Made by a program: the position numbers and the translations under genes. Of a stretch of DNA of 64,000 nt, positions 11,815 through 23,520 are shown in pieces; the stretch's first letter is position 1, and each line of letters begins with the position of its first letter. This stretch comes from Microvelia longipes. Its lineage: Eukaryota; Arthropoda; Insecta; Hemiptera; Veliidae. The DNA lies in the NCBI GenBank assembly GCA_018340805.1, contig JACMZG010001908.1, forward strand, positions 47,924,524 to 47,988,523, in the 5' to 3' direction. The notes beneath the pieces were generated by a model. It had not been told where the DNA came from and did not search any database. It saw nothing but the letters and a program-made list of their open reading frames with translations.

Positions 11815-12145
11815 CTCAATATAATTGTGTGCAACACTCCTACAAGTAGTAATGAAACAATGCGCTATACTACGTCTGAAAAATGTTCCATCATTTGAAC
11901 TTGGTCACTATGGATATCTTGACATAATGTCATGTCTCACTCTATCTTGATAGTTTTAACTCATCAGGGTACCGACGACTTTATCGCAAGTCCCACTCGC
12001 GAATGTCATAAGTGAGACATGTAATTATGTCAAGCCATCAATAATGACGAATTGATGTAACAGTTCTTAGATGTGACATAGCACTTTGCTCGTTAGATTT
12101 CCTAGGTGTCTCTCGCACTATCATATTGAGCCAACTATTCATGTT
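11815..12145. mobile_element. Foldback (MITE-like) element
   Basis: The two halves are imperfect inverted copies of each other. GTTCCATCATTTGAACTTGG, then TTGACATAATGTCATGTCTC, recur in reverse complement in the right half (GAGACATGTAATTATGTCAA). A related single arm is at 30.06-30.24 kb. No coding capacity. Confidence 0.65.
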
Positions 12146-12483
12146 TTTCAAAACTTTCAATAGTTTTTTTTTATATATGGCATATATTTTACTTAGAGAG
12201 AAGCATTTACATTAAATTTTAAACTGTAGTAAAGGATTTTTTTTATAACGCAGCAAAAAAGTTTAATGTAGTCTGAAATATAGGGGAACAAGTAGACCTA
12301 TCTAGCTTGCTTTTAATTTCCAGCGGGAAAACAGCGGTAGTTATGCGTCACACGGACAGCGTAGTGAAAACTACACAGTTTTTTAACGTAAAAAAGAACT
12401 TTTAAGAAATGATAGATGACATTCATTCTAGAGATTTGAAACTAATCCTAAAAATTTTAGTGCAATAATGACCCAGAAACCAT

Positions 12484-12800
12484 TTTAAAAATTCATAAAT
12501 CACAAATAAACGTTTTGATCGATTAGGCACACGTTTAGTGATATACCGGACCAACATATGAGCTAAAGTTTTACCTCATTATCAGAATAAGTTCAATTAT
12601 TATCAATTGACTTATATACGTTTAGTGATATACAGGACCAACATATGAGCTAAAGTTTTACCTCATTATCAGAATAAGTTCAATTATTATCAATTGACTT
12701 ATATACGTTAGTGATATACAGGACCAACTATGAGCTAAAGTTTTACCTCATTATCAGAATAAGTTCAATTATTATCAATTAACTTATATACGTTTATAAA
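12484..12800 (+). repeat. 87-bp tandem repeat, 3 units, made from family A head
   Basis: The unit contains GTGATATACAGGACCAACAT, AGCTAAAGTTTTACCTCATT and ATCAGAATAAGTTCAATTAT. That wording is the family A head (GCTAAGTTT..CTCATTATCAGCA..TAGTTTAATT), so one piece of the dispersed repeat has been locally amplified. A family A head fragment continues to about 12.88 kb. Confidence 0.85.
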
Positions 12801-13374
12801 ATTAAAATAAATCTAGAAATAATCTAATTATGTTGAAATTTGGCACACGAGTGTCCCCTTAAAGAATAAAATGTAATGTATTAACAATACCAACTTGGAG
12901 TCTGATTCTAAAAATTGAAAGATCAACATATCACCGCACTGTAGATGGCATTATAGCCGAAAGCCGGCTCTGCTCAGAGTTAAAAAGCTTATTGGTGGAA
13001 AGACGAAAGTAGTGTTGTTAATATTGTGATCATTCCACGGCACTTACTAAAGTTATGAAATGTAATGCATTTTAAATATGGATAATTCATATACATATCT
13101 ATAGATAAATACAAACTTAAAAGCTACAAAACAGTTTAAAGCAAACAAACTTATATAGCAACGTTATTGTTTTTGTTATTCTTTCGTAGAATTTCATATG
13201 TTGATTATTTGACTTTATGTTGATTGTCTCGGACTGTTTTTTCTTTTATTTGATAAAAGTATATTTATTACGAATGTCCCATTGCGTGATAAATAAGTAC
13301 ATCAAGTTTCGTTTCAATAAGGCAAGTATATCTACAATTTTATTTGAAACATAAAATTTGAGCCGCATCAAAAG

Positions 13375-13480
13375 TCCTCAGAGCCTGAAATGAGGACGAT
13401 CGGAGCGAGCCCGAAGAAGTGGTGATGAGCGTAGAAAATCCGCTATAGTGAGGAAAACTTCCAAGGCACCTGCACTCTAA
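13375..13480 (+). repeat. 5S-SINE body remnant
   Basis: GAGGACGATCGGAGCGAGCC and GATGAGCGTAGAAAATCCGC, then AGGAAAACTTCC, follow the order of the body of the 5S-headed SINE copies at 19.97 and 30.35 kb. The 5S head is missing. Confidence 0.55.
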
Positions 13481-13689
13481 CATTTCTCTAATGAAATTAA
13501 TGTTAGTTATAAATTAATTTCTGTCAAGTCTGTGGCATAAAGTGTTGCGTAAACGTATAAAAAATAAAAAGAAAAGAACAACTCATACAGTGTTTTAATA
13601 AACTAATGATCGCTTGATAAATCTACTGGTTGATGGCCATAACAAACAACAAAACCAAGATAACAGATCTATCAACATGGTGCTGTCGT

Positions 13690-14035
13690 AAAAATTTCGA
13701 AATTGATTCGACACTATCATCATGGTGTTGTAAAAATCTCGAAATGGATTTGACACTATCACCATGGTGTTGTAAAAATCGAAATGGATTTGACACCTAA
13801 CCTCATGGTGTTGTAAAAATCTCGAAATGGATTTGACACTATTATCATGGTGTATTATCAAGTTTCGAAATGGATTTGACACAATCCTCATGGTGTTGTA
13901 AAAATCTCGAAATGGATGTTGAGCACGAATGATTTGACACAATCATGAGAACACTTGTGTTTGTAAATTTCGAAATGAATTTGGCACCTAACCTCATGGT
14001 GTTGTAAAAATCTCGAAATGGATTTGACCTTATCA
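13690..14035. repeat. 42-44-bp tandem repeat, about 8 units
   Basis: The unit is CATGGTGTTGTAAAAATCTC + GAAATGGATTTGACACTATC. One unit is interrupted by TGAGCACGAATGATTTGACA. The frames open across it are by-products of the repeat. Confidence 0.9.
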
Positions 14036-14905
14036 TCGATAAACTCTTCTAATATTGTAATAAATAAGTTTAGTACCATGAATAAGATTAAATTTAAAAA
14101 AAAAACGCTAATAGTATTAAGGTTTATTAGTGAAAAAAAAATAGGGTGTGGGCGAAGAAACGGAGGATTTTTAGATACGAAGCAAGGATTGAAGAAGAGG
14201 AGAAGGCCGGGAGAGTGGGTCGGGTCCTGGAGAGGGGCCCACTATACCGTTGAGCTATCCCCGTAGAAGACTTAAGCACACTCTAGCGGAACATTCCAGA
14301 ATTACTTCCTACAATTTTAGGTATTTAATGTCAGATTCATCGCACTATGTCAATAACTTTAAACTATCTGATGAAATTCTACAAAAGCAGATAGCGAAGA
14401 TTCGTTTTCGTGATACACCTATTTTATTTATAAAATTGTATAACAAATTATTAAAAAGGTTAAAAACCACGGCAAAGTAAAAACAGGCTGCCAACTATGC
14501 CATAAAGTTTTTCGTCCTTCGATATCATACAGATTGAAATTGTCACAGATGAGGCTGAGGTTTTGACGGACTCAAAAAGACTTTAAACAGGACGGATAAA
14601 TAATATTTAGCAGAAATAAAATAAAAACCATATCATAAAAATCTTTTTTGTCTCAAACAACCAAGCTAAAGGCTTTAAAAATTATAGGAGCATAAATAAA
14701 TGATTTTGTTTATTTATTCAATTATGTTAACCGTACTATGTATGGTTAAACAAATACAAATTTATATTTAATTATTAGCATTAGTTCCGGTTTTATTGAT
14801 TGACATATAAAACGTAATGTAAAGAAATAACTTTTTTAGACTAAAGTATCTGAAAATTCGATTATATCATGGCAGTATGCATTTTATATAAAGTGGAGCA
14901 AGAGG
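14036..14905. other. Non-coding span with a tRNA-like A-box motif
   Basis: On the minus strand near 14.27-14.23 kb the sequence GGGGATAGCTCAACGGTATA + GTGGGCCCC looks like the 5' half of a tRNA-type promoter. Near 22.84 kb a related TAGTGCAACGGTATAGTGG occurs. No B box was found downstream, so this may be a worn SINE head. Elsewhere in the span I see nothing. Confidence 0.35.
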
Positions 14906-15015
14906 ACTAAAAGGAGGCGCAAGGGCCACGAGGCTTCCCCTAGCGCTGACACCGTTTAGCGGTCGAGGCGCGAAGCGCCGAGGTCGCAGAGCGGCCGAGA
15001 GGCCGAAGGTCTTTT
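14906..15015 (-). repeat. GC-rich module, reverse-oriented relative of 0.4-kb module
   Basis: Contains GGCGCGAAGCGCC, the same core as at 0.4 kb read on the other strand, with similar flanks (GAGGTCGCAGAGCGGCCGAG). It sits directly before the 29-bp array. Confidence 0.5.
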
Positions 15016-15107
15016 GTTTTATTGTATGCTGAGTCAATAATAATGACCGTTAATGTATCATGGAAAAACTATTTTCTGAAAATTACATGCTTATTCTTGA
15101 TGTTCAT

Positions 15108-15478
15108 TGCTTATGCATACCAAGCTAATGCTTGGTTTCTTATGTACACCAAGCTTATTCTTGGTTTCTTATGCACACCAAGCTCATGCTTGGTTTCTTA
15201 TGCACACCAAGCTTATGCTTGGTTTCTTATGCACACCAAGCTTATGCTTGGTTTCTTTTGCACACCAAGCTTATGCTTGGTTTTTTTTGCACACCAAGCC
15301 TATGCTTGGTTTCTTATGCACACCAAGCTTTGGCTTGGGGTTTCTTATGCACACCAAGCTTTAGCTTGGGGTTTCTTATGCACACCAAGCTTATGCTTGG
15401 GGCTTGCTTGGTTTTCTTATGCACACAGCTTATGCTTGGTTTCTTATGCACACCAAGCTTATGCTTGGTTTCTGTAAC
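15108..15478. repeat. 29-bp tandem repeat with palindromic unit, about 12 units
   Basis: The unit is ACCAAGCTTATGCTTGGTTT + CTTATGCAC. Each unit holds the near-palindrome CCAAGCTTATGCTTGG, so the array is a string of potential hairpins with HindIII-like AAGCTT sites. Because 29 is not a multiple of three and the unit has no stop codon, several frames stay open over about 450 bp. These are not genes. Confidence 0.95.
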
Positions 15479-15481
15479 AAA

Positions 15482-15716
15482 TATTATGCTTGTTTCTGTA
15501 ACAATATTATCTCTCTGGCATAAATCCACAGGGAGCTATGATGATAAAAGACATACGCACTCACATACATAAAGACAGACAACTTAGCAGAAAAACCACT
15601 CAGGAGGGCTTCAAAACATCTAAAACGAATGATACTGGTAAAACTGCGGTTTTAGATTTTTCAGCAAAAACAAAAGTTTTCCTATATACTTTTAGTATAT
15701 AAATGAGAAGAAGTAA
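15482..15716 (+). repeat. Family A interspersed repeat, 3' module
   Basis: CACAGGGAGCTATGATGATA, then ACAGACAACTTAGCAGAAAA, CCACTCAGGAGG and TATAAATGAGAAGAAGT, in family order. Confidence 0.75.
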
Positions 15717-16300
15717 TGAGGTTATTATAAAATAAAAGAAACATCATTTTACTGTTTCATCACGAAAAGCATTATAACAAAAAAAGTGAGGAAAAATAAT
15801 AATCAAGATAACAGCAAATAGAACAAAGAAAATCATTTTATTTTTCCATTGTGAGTTAAATACACTACGGAATAATGTCTATGACAGAGTTCTTCTCATT
15901 AAGAAATAAAATTAGAAATTCTTGAAATTAAAGATTTTTATCATCAAATTTGAAAATTTGCAAATCAAATTTAGGATTATGTTTGACATTGTTACTTTTA
16001 TCATTACTTTTTTCGAAAGAAATTTTAAAGGCTAAAAAAAATGATGTTAACAGGATTTCTAAATTTTATATACTAAAACAATAAAGTGTGGACCTATAAG
16101 GATTCTAAAAGGATAATTATTCTTATAAGGATTACTTTAACTAGCTTAAGTTGTTACAAGTGCTATAACAAAAAACTAGCTATTTATAGAGTGAAGGAAC
16201 GCCCCCTTTGCCTTGAGAGGTAGCCTTGTTAGGGTTTCGAAGATTATCTTTGAAACCCTTAAACTTTCTGTCGAGCGTCTGTCTGTCCCATTTCTCATCT
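15717..16300. other. AT-rich non-coding span
   Basis: I see no gene or clear repeat. A short GC-richer patch at 16.20-16.27 kb (CCTTGAGAGGTAGCCTTGTT) is not recognised. Confidence 0.5.
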
Positions 16301-16304
16301 CATG

Positions 16305-16725
16305 CAAGAACAACATAGCTCATAGCTAGGAAGTTGAAATTTGGTGTACATGTGTAACTATTTTATCCAACAACAGGAAAAATATAGCCAACTATTTTAA
16401 TACATTATTTATGTTATTTTACTGTTGTGCAATTATTTGTTTATTTATTAATGACATTTAAAAAAAATCGGGTACGGGGTACCTCGATGTAATTTTCCTC
16501 ATAACATCGGATTCGTAACATTATAAGTCATGGAATAAAAATTGAACTAATGCTAATAATGAGATAAAACATGTGACATGTTATTCTTTTACATGGTTAC
16601 ATACGTGCCAAACTCAATCCGATCGCATAATTTTTCCGCGTTTTATAATATTTCGAAATTATAATTATTAAGTTAAGTATTGAAATACCTACGGTATAAA
16701 TGAGAAGAAGTAAAAATATAAAAAA
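16305..16725. repeat. Family A and SINE fragments in opposite orientations
   Basis: A plus-strand family A head (GTTGAAATTTGGTGTACATG) near 16.33 kb is followed by a SINE 3' end on the minus strand near 16.47-16.52 kb (CGGGTACGGGGTACCTCGAT). After these comes more family A sequence, including CATACGTGCCAAACTCAATC and ACCTACGGTATAAATGAG. The nesting order is not resolved. Confidence 0.55.
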
Positions 16726-16999
16726 AAAATACATACTAAAACAATTAAAGGTCATCTTAAAAGGATACTAAAATTTATATACTAAAAGAATAAAGTGTTA
16801 TCTTAACAAGATTTCAAAAATTTATACATAAAACAATTGAGTGTCATCGTAAGAGGATTGTAAAGATTTAGTGTAATCTACATATTAATTAAATGTAAAT
16901 AGATAAAAAAAACTAAAACTATTAAGAGTGAACTTATAATGATTTTAAAAATTAAATAAGGAAAAAAATTGTTAGATTCTTCTAAAAATTTAAGAGTAT

Positions 17000-17780
17000 A
17001 AAAAGGAAAAGTAATATATACCTATGGTATAAGTAAGAAAACTAATATATATCAACAGTATAATAAGGAAAGTAATATATACCTATGGAAAGTAAGGAAA
17101 ACTAATATATATCAACAGTATAAATAAGGAAAGTATATATACCTATGGTATAAGTAAAAACTACAACAGTATAAATAAGGAAAGTAATATATAAGTAAGG
17201 AAAACTAATATATATCAACAGTATAAATAGAAAATATATATACCTAGGTATGTAAGGAAAACTAATATCAACAGTATAAATAAGGAAAGTAATATATACC
17301 TATGGTATAAAGTAAGGAAAACTAATATATATCAACAGTATAAATAAGGAAAGCAATATATACCTATGGTATGAGTAAGGAAAACCTAATATCAACAGTA
17401 TAAATAAGGAAAGTAATATTACCTATGGTATAAAGTAAGGAAACTAATATATATCAACAGTATAAATAAGAAGCAATATATACCTATGGTATAGTAAGGA
17501 AAACTAATATCAACAGTATAAATAAGGAAAGTAATATATACCTATGGTATAAGTAAGGAAAAACTAATATATATCAACAGTATAAATAAGGAAAGCAATA
17601 TATTCCTATGGTCTAAATGAAAGAGAGTAATATATACCTATGGTATAAGTAAGGAAACTAATATATATCAACAGTATAAATAAGGAAAGTAATATATACC
17701 TATGGTTTAAATGAAAGAGAGTAATATATACCTACAGTACATATAAGGAGAAATAATATATACCTATAGTATAAGTAAGG
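17000..17780. repeat. 62-bp tandem satellite, about 12 units
   Basis: The unit alternates AAGTAATATATACCTATGGT with AACTAATATATATCAACAGT, separated by ATAAGTAAGGAAA. Many units carry deletions. The phrase ACCTATGGTATAA resembles the 3' end of family A (ACCTACGGTATAAATGAG), so the satellite may have grown from it. Confidence 0.9.
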
Positions 17781-18895
17781 AAAACTATAAATTAATATTA
17801 AAATAATCACTAATAAAACTGTAAAGGAATTAAACACTTGTTGTCACAAGTATTAACATTTAGGCGAAAAAATAAAAATATACACTTACTATGCTAATAA
17901 CCATTAATTTAAAGTGAGACTAATAAAAATGTTTTGAATTTTTATTTAACTCTAGCGTGAGCATAGTCAACCCAGGATCTTAACCATTGGAAGTAAGGAA
18001 TTTAAACTACAAATTGACATTTCCTTAATTAACCTTAATGTAGTCTTTTCGGGAAGATTATGGTATTCAAAGGCTTTTCATAAATTTAACAAAGAATTCT
18101 ACTTTTGAATTATTGTTTGTTAAAGATGGTTATTTTTAGTTAGACGTAGTTATTAGTAATTGAAATTGATTATCGACGAAAAATTCCGTGAGGGGACAAG
18201 AAATATTGCTTATTTATAAGTATTGCCAACTGATGTTTCAGTAAAAAAATATTATACAAACGAATGTAGGAACACAGTAAAAAATAATGCTCATTTATTT
18301 TAAATAAGCATTTAAATATAAAAAAAAATAATTGGTATTAATTCATTAAATTAACTTTGGGTTTCCAAGTACGTTGTCTTACCTTGTTTTAATTAATATT
18401 GTTTACACATTGACATTGCGTTGTTACAAAGCTCTATTTTCATTATACGCTCCTACTTAATTTTCCTAACTATAGCCATTTTTCCCATAAATGTAACCAT
18501 GAAACCATTGGTAAACACCATAGTTAAGCAAGAGTGAAATGAGTTTTTAAGCATTAAATCAAAAATCAGAAGTCGCTAGACATGACAGTTTAATCTACAC
18601 GACCAATAGTTAAAAACAAATTTGGAGAAATCGAAAAAAAAGAGGAGCACTCAGCATTAAAACTGCCTCGCACGAGACTTAACTAGCGAATTCAATGGTT
18701 TTTAATTTTCTATGTGTTAAGAATACTATGCAGCCACTATAGAACTATAAGTAGAATGAATTTAAACCAGTAAACAAGCCAAAAATTAAATTTTCTTCAT
18801 TCTTCACTTCAAATTGAATTCAATGTATGAATAGTTTAATCATAAACTATATTATTTATAATATTACTACATTTGACAATGTATTGTTTTATAAA
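17781..18895. other. AT-rich non-coding span
   Basis: No gene, RNA or clear repeat seen between two AT-rich satellites. Confidence 0.5.
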
Positions 18896-19660
18896 ATCTA
18901 CTTTATTGTCAAAAGGTCAATTATATATGCCTAAAATGAAATAATAATTGCCTAAAAGAATAATATATATAGCCTAAAAAGAAAATAAATAAAAGAATAA
19001 TAATATTGCCTAAAATGAAAATAATATATTGTCTAAAAGAATAATAATATATTGCCTAAAATGAAAATAATATATTGCCTAAAAGAATAATAATATATAG
19101 CCTAAAATGAAAATAATATATTGTCTAAAAAATTGAATAATATATTGTCTAAAAGAATAATAATATATTGCCTAAAATGAAAATAATATATTGTCTAAAA
19201 ATAATAATACCTAAATATATAAATATTCCTAAAAAATAATAATATATTGCCAAAAAGAAAATAATATATTACCTAAAAGAAATAATAATAATAGCCTAAA
19301 TGAAAATAATATATTGTCCTAAAAATAATCTATTTCCTAAAAGTATAATAATATATTGCCTAAAATGAAAATAATATATTGCCAAAAATAGTAATAATAT
19401 ATTTCCTAAAATGAAAATAATATACTGTTAAAAGAATAATAATATATTGTTAATAAAATAATAATAATGATATATTGTCTAAAAGAACAATTAGATATTG
19501 CCTTTATGGACAGTGTTATGCTGTCTAAAATGAAAATAATATATGGCCAAAAAGGACAATATATATTGACTAAATGGGCAATAATATATTGCCTCAAAGT
19601 ACAATAATATATTGCCTAAATGGACAATTATATATCGTTCTAAAGGTCAACATTGTACAA
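18896..19660. repeat. 46-bp AT-rich satellite (two 23-bp half-units)
   Basis: Half-units CCTAAAATGAAAATAATATA + TTG and TCTAAAAGAATAATAATATA + TTG alternate over about 750 bp, degrading toward the right end. Confidence 0.9.
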
Positions 19661-19959
19661 AAAGAAAATAATTTATAATCTAAATACATTAATTAAAGCT
19701 TCATCGATACATTTTCTTAATTCTTTGTGTAAAGAAATCAAACATTTACACAAAACACATTTATCTTAATTTATAAACTCATTGCTTTTATTTAATTTAA
19801 AAAATTTAAAAAAGTATTGAAAAAAAACTTTACTAAAAAATTTCTTTCTTCATATCGGAATCTATAAACACAACTTCAAACTAAAATCTTTATTTTTTGA
19901 TTAAATGTAACAACTTTTGGAAAGCACGGTCATTTTTTAAATAAACAATAATCATGGGT
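19661..19959. other. AT-rich non-coding span
   Basis: Nothing recognised. Confidence 0.45.
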
Positions 19960-20140
19960 ACTGGCAACAGTGTTGAGGACCTGTCACTCGCCTTTTGAGG
20001 ACGAGTGAAGTGAGTCTAAAGACGTGTTGCAGTATAAATTTGGCAAATTTTATATTCTGAGCTCGAGCGATGCAGGGAGGATGAGCGTAGCGAATCCGAT
20101 GTGACGAGGAAAAGTTCCGAGGTACCCCATATCCAATTTC
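19960..20140 (+). mobile_element. 5S-SINE body without its 5S head
   Basis: GAGGACGAGTGAAGTGAGTC, TTGCAGTATAAATTTGGCAA, GAGGATGAGCGTAGCGAATC and GAGGAAAAGTTCCGAGGTAC run in the same order as the reverse complement of the 30.34-30.48 kb copy. The body therefore holds two diverged copies of a GAGGAYGAGCGNAGYGARTC motif. Confidence 0.7.
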
Positions 20141-20204
20141 TAGATTTAATCTATATATCCAGTAAATTATTAGCATTACAAGTTTACGGTGTACTTATTC
20201 TGAA

Positions 20205-20335
20205 TAACTGTTTTTGTCTTATTTGTCTCCTTGTAACTTTTTTCCGTGTACATTTTTTCCGTTGTACTTTTTTTCCTTTAGTTTTCCGTGTACTTTTTCC
20301 TGTTTTGTTCCCCGTGTACTTTTTTCCGAACAACC
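20205..20335 (+). repeat. Short degenerate tandem repeat around CCGTGTACTTTTTT
   Basis: Five or more imperfect copies of TTCCGTGTACTTTTTTCC-like units. Low complexity. Confidence 0.6.
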
Positions 20336-20590
20336 TGAAAAGTATCATCTTCAGAGCAGCAAAACTAGACCTAAAGTCTGAGTTTTCTACTAAGTTTCAA
20401 CTCTCATGCATAATCAAAGCTGAAGTTATGCGTGACAGAAACACACACGCAGACATCATGATGAAAACCACTCAAAATGTCATAAAAAGGATAAATATGG
20501 TGAACTTCGGTATCGAATTTTTAGGGTGAAAACGATACTTTTCCTTATTTCCTCCTACAGTAGTAGGAGAGGAAAAGTAAGTCACGAGAT
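20336..20590 (+). repeat. Family A interspersed repeat, 3' half
   Basis: GCAGCAAAACTAGACCTAAA + GTCTGA, CACACACGCAGACATC, AAAACCACTCAAAATGTC, then a terminal part with GAAAACGATACTTTTCCTTA. Confidence 0.75.
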
Positions 20591-21120
20591 TTACTTTTAC
20601 TTATACCTACAGTAGTCAAATCGGAACTAGTGCTAATAGTAACATTTTAACGTCGTAAACGTGTTTACCATAAATACGTGAATTTATAGTAGTATTTATA
20701 CTTATAGTAGAATAAGTGAGAGGGAACTTCACTCCCCAACAAACGGACAATTATACAAAAACAAAGAAGAGCCAAACATCCCACGAAACTAATTAACATA
20801 AGGTTTCGGTTTATAAAATTAAATTTTGTATAATTTTATTATATTCTAATCCCAATAAAATAAATTATTTTAAAATCAATAAACAATCGAAAAGTTTTAG
20901 AGATTCAACTAAGTCCATACTTAAGATATGCATTGAAATAAAATAAAAGTTGAAGAACTGGGTCAAGGTCACGTCAAACCCAAAGAAAAATTTTATATCA
21001 ACAACGGTGACGTTGGGTGTTCAGCGACCGAAACAGGGGTGATTTTTAAACTTAAACAGTTTATGCTATAATACATTGTGAAATAAGCCTGCAGTTTTTT
21101 TTATATTGATGTTAATCACA
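20591..21120. other. AT-rich non-coding span
   Basis: No gene recognised. Fragments resembling the family A end lie near 20.60 and 20.70 kb. Confidence 0.4.
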
Positions 21121-21350
21121 ACTATAACAAAAGTGTATCTAGTGATATGGCTGAAATCAATTTTTGACCTGTAAGTCATGACAAAAGTGTACTAGTGAAC
21201 AGCTGAAATAAAAAATGACAGCTGTTAAGACAAGTCATGACAAAAGTGTATCTAGTGATACAGCTGAAATCAATTTTTGACCTGTAAGTCATGACAAAAG
21301 TGTATCTAGTGATACAGCTGAAATTAGTATTGACCTGTAAGTCATGTCAA
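21121..21350. repeat. 54-bp tandem repeat, 4 units
   Basis: The unit is GTAAGTCATGACAAAAGTGT + ATCTAGTGATACAGCTGAAA + TCAATTTTTGACCT. Confidence 0.9.
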
Positions 21351-21939
21351 AAGAAACAGTACAGCGACTGCACTTTCTGACTTAGACAGGGTTCAGCCTG
21401 CGTACACCAGGTTTATGAGAGCTGATAGGGACGTCAATAAGTTAGTTAAACAATAAACAAGTCCGACAATCCAGATGTATGCACGGTAAACAACTGATTT
21501 AATTATTATCTAATCATCTAGAAGATCTCTACGAGGATGATTATCTGGAATGATTCCCGAGAATAGGTTTTGGATAAAAGGGTGGGTATAATCAAGTAGG
21601 GTGTCATGGAATTTTTAATGACGTGAAGAAAATATATCCTTGACATTAGGAACGTTGAGGTGTCTGTGAAGGATAAGAGTGGATAGATAGAAGGGGATCT
21701 CTGATTTTGTGAAGGATGATGGATTGGAGTCTTGGAGGCGGTTGGTAATGGAAAGCTTAACAGAGCCTCAAACTTTAGTCCCCCGTAAGCGTAAAAAAGT
21801 TTAAATACTGAATCGTAGATCAGTAGTTTGTTCGCGAGTGAAAGTAAGCTGGGATGTAAAAGAAACCTTGATCCTTATGGTCTCTCAAAGATTCCCTGAG
21901 CATCCATAAACTGAATTCGTACCTTCTTTAGACTATATT
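21351..21939. other. Non-coding span
   Basis: Unrecognised sequence. It is somewhat GC-richer than its surroundings between 21.5 and 21.8 kb, but no frame resembles a known protein. Confidence 0.4.
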
Positions 21940-22125
21940 AAGGGGACAAAGAGGGTCCCTTAAAAATATTTAAGGGATCTGCATAAGATCCTTAAGGGGT
22001 TATAAAAGAATCCTTAAGATCTTCAAGAGATCCTTAAAAAAATTTTAGAACCCTCAAGGGACTATTAAGGAATCCTGAAGATCTTCAAGAGGTCCTTAAA
22101 GGGTTTTCATAGAACCTTTGTTTCT
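21940..22125. repeat. Degenerate repeat rich in AAGGGATC/GATCCTTAAG
   Basis: Two longer units begin GAATCCTTAAGATCTTCAAG and GAATCCTGAAGATCTTCAAG. Several shorter partly palindromic copies (TTAAGGGATCT..AAGATCCTTAAGG) precede them. Confidence 0.7.
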
Positions 22126-23205
22126 ATGAAAACGCTAAATACCTTGCGTTAATTTTTAACGCAATGTAACTTAATTCCTACAGGTATGATTAATGCAATT
22201 TTTTATCACTTTAAGAGCGATATAAGCAAGGGGAAATAAGACATTTTAACAAAATATAGTTCTCAAATGATAAAGGTTCTTCAAAAGTGTAAGTATATGT
22301 AGGGTGTACATAACAATAAATTTCACGTGTGCCGAAATAAAGCCAAGCGAGCCAAATTAATTATAATTTCCAATTCGAGAAAATGCACTATAAAATTTTT
22401 TTTTCGATTAGTGGCAATACGGGGGACTAGATTACCTGTATATCAAATACATACTGATATTCAGGCACTATATGGGGCGGGCCTAAAGCTGATAGCTTTA
22501 GGGCAAATTAAAAAAAATGGCATAAAGATAAAAAAATATATTGAGACCGGAGGGTCCGAAGAAAATTTTAAAGTGCTCATTTAGACCTTAATTTTGTTTA
22601 TTTTTCATATTTTTATTCTAACTAAAAGCTATACTTTTCCTTTCCCTTTCCCCTCTTCTTTTTTCTTGGATTCTGGGGGGGTTACCCCCATTACTTCCTC
22701 CCCCGTAATACCGCCAATGGGCCTGTCTACATTGTTTTGGCAGTTGCAAAAAACTCGCAAGATGATGGATAAGTGTCCCAGATATCGACATCCAGGAAGT
22801 GACGCAAAGTAGCTTAGTGCCACTATACCGTTGCACTAAATGGATCTAATCTGTCTAGAACCGATATTCATTACTAGATTCATACGTCACGCAATCTGAC
22901 GATGTGTTGTACGTCGTAAAACAGTGGGAAGATTACAAGTTATAGTTGTAATCAACTTGACAGATGAAGTTGAAGGCAGTCAAAGTTGAAAGTTCAAACT
23001 TGATTGCCATTTAAAATGGCGATCAATATCGAAACGACATTTAGTAGATACATTCACCACTTATGTACATGTGAGTTAAATTTAATCCCCACTTGATGTT
23101 CATTTGTGCCAAATTTATTTTTATTTATTTATTTAATAAGTTTTACTTTAAGTTCTAAAATAACTCAACTTTTAACTTAAAGCAAATTCAAATTTCATTT
23201 TCTTC
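22126..23205. other. Non-coding span with a possible worn SINE head
   Basis: On the minus strand near 22.84 kb TAGTGCAACGGTATAGTGG resembles the tRNA-like motif at 14.25 kb. A GC-rich polypyrimidine tract lies at 22.64-22.71 kb. Open frames through 22.33-22.58 kb resemble nothing known to me. Confidence 0.35.
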
Positions 23206-23520
23206 AAATTTTTAAGAAAATTATAAAAAAAATTGACTCAGCAAATGGTCGAAAAAATATTCTCCGGGCAGCACAACTAAACCTAGTGTCTGCATTTTAT
23301 GCTTAACTTTAACTGTCTAGCCTAAAAACTGCGGGAGTTATGCGTGACACACACACACACACACCAAGACGAACAAACACGATATAAACAACTCATAACG
23401 TCCTACAAGTACCTAAAACGATTAATTGCGATGAAATTTACAGCTTCGAATTTGTAGTGTCAACAGAATACTTTCCCTACATATCTGCGATAAAAGGTAA
23501 AGAAAGTAAAAACAACAATA
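23206..23520 (+). repeat. Family A interspersed repeat, nearly complete 3' half
   Basis: TTGACTCAGCAAATGGTCGA, then GCACAACTAAACCTAGTGTC, GCGGGAGTTATGCGTGACAC, an ACACACACAC tract and ATACTTTCCCTACATATCTG. The order is as in other copies. Confidence 0.75.

Noticed and set aside
15022..15572. Two overlapping plus-strand open frames of about 150 codons
   Set aside because: They lie across the 29-bp satellite, which lacks stops. The same repeat peptide appears in different frames, so this is not a gene.
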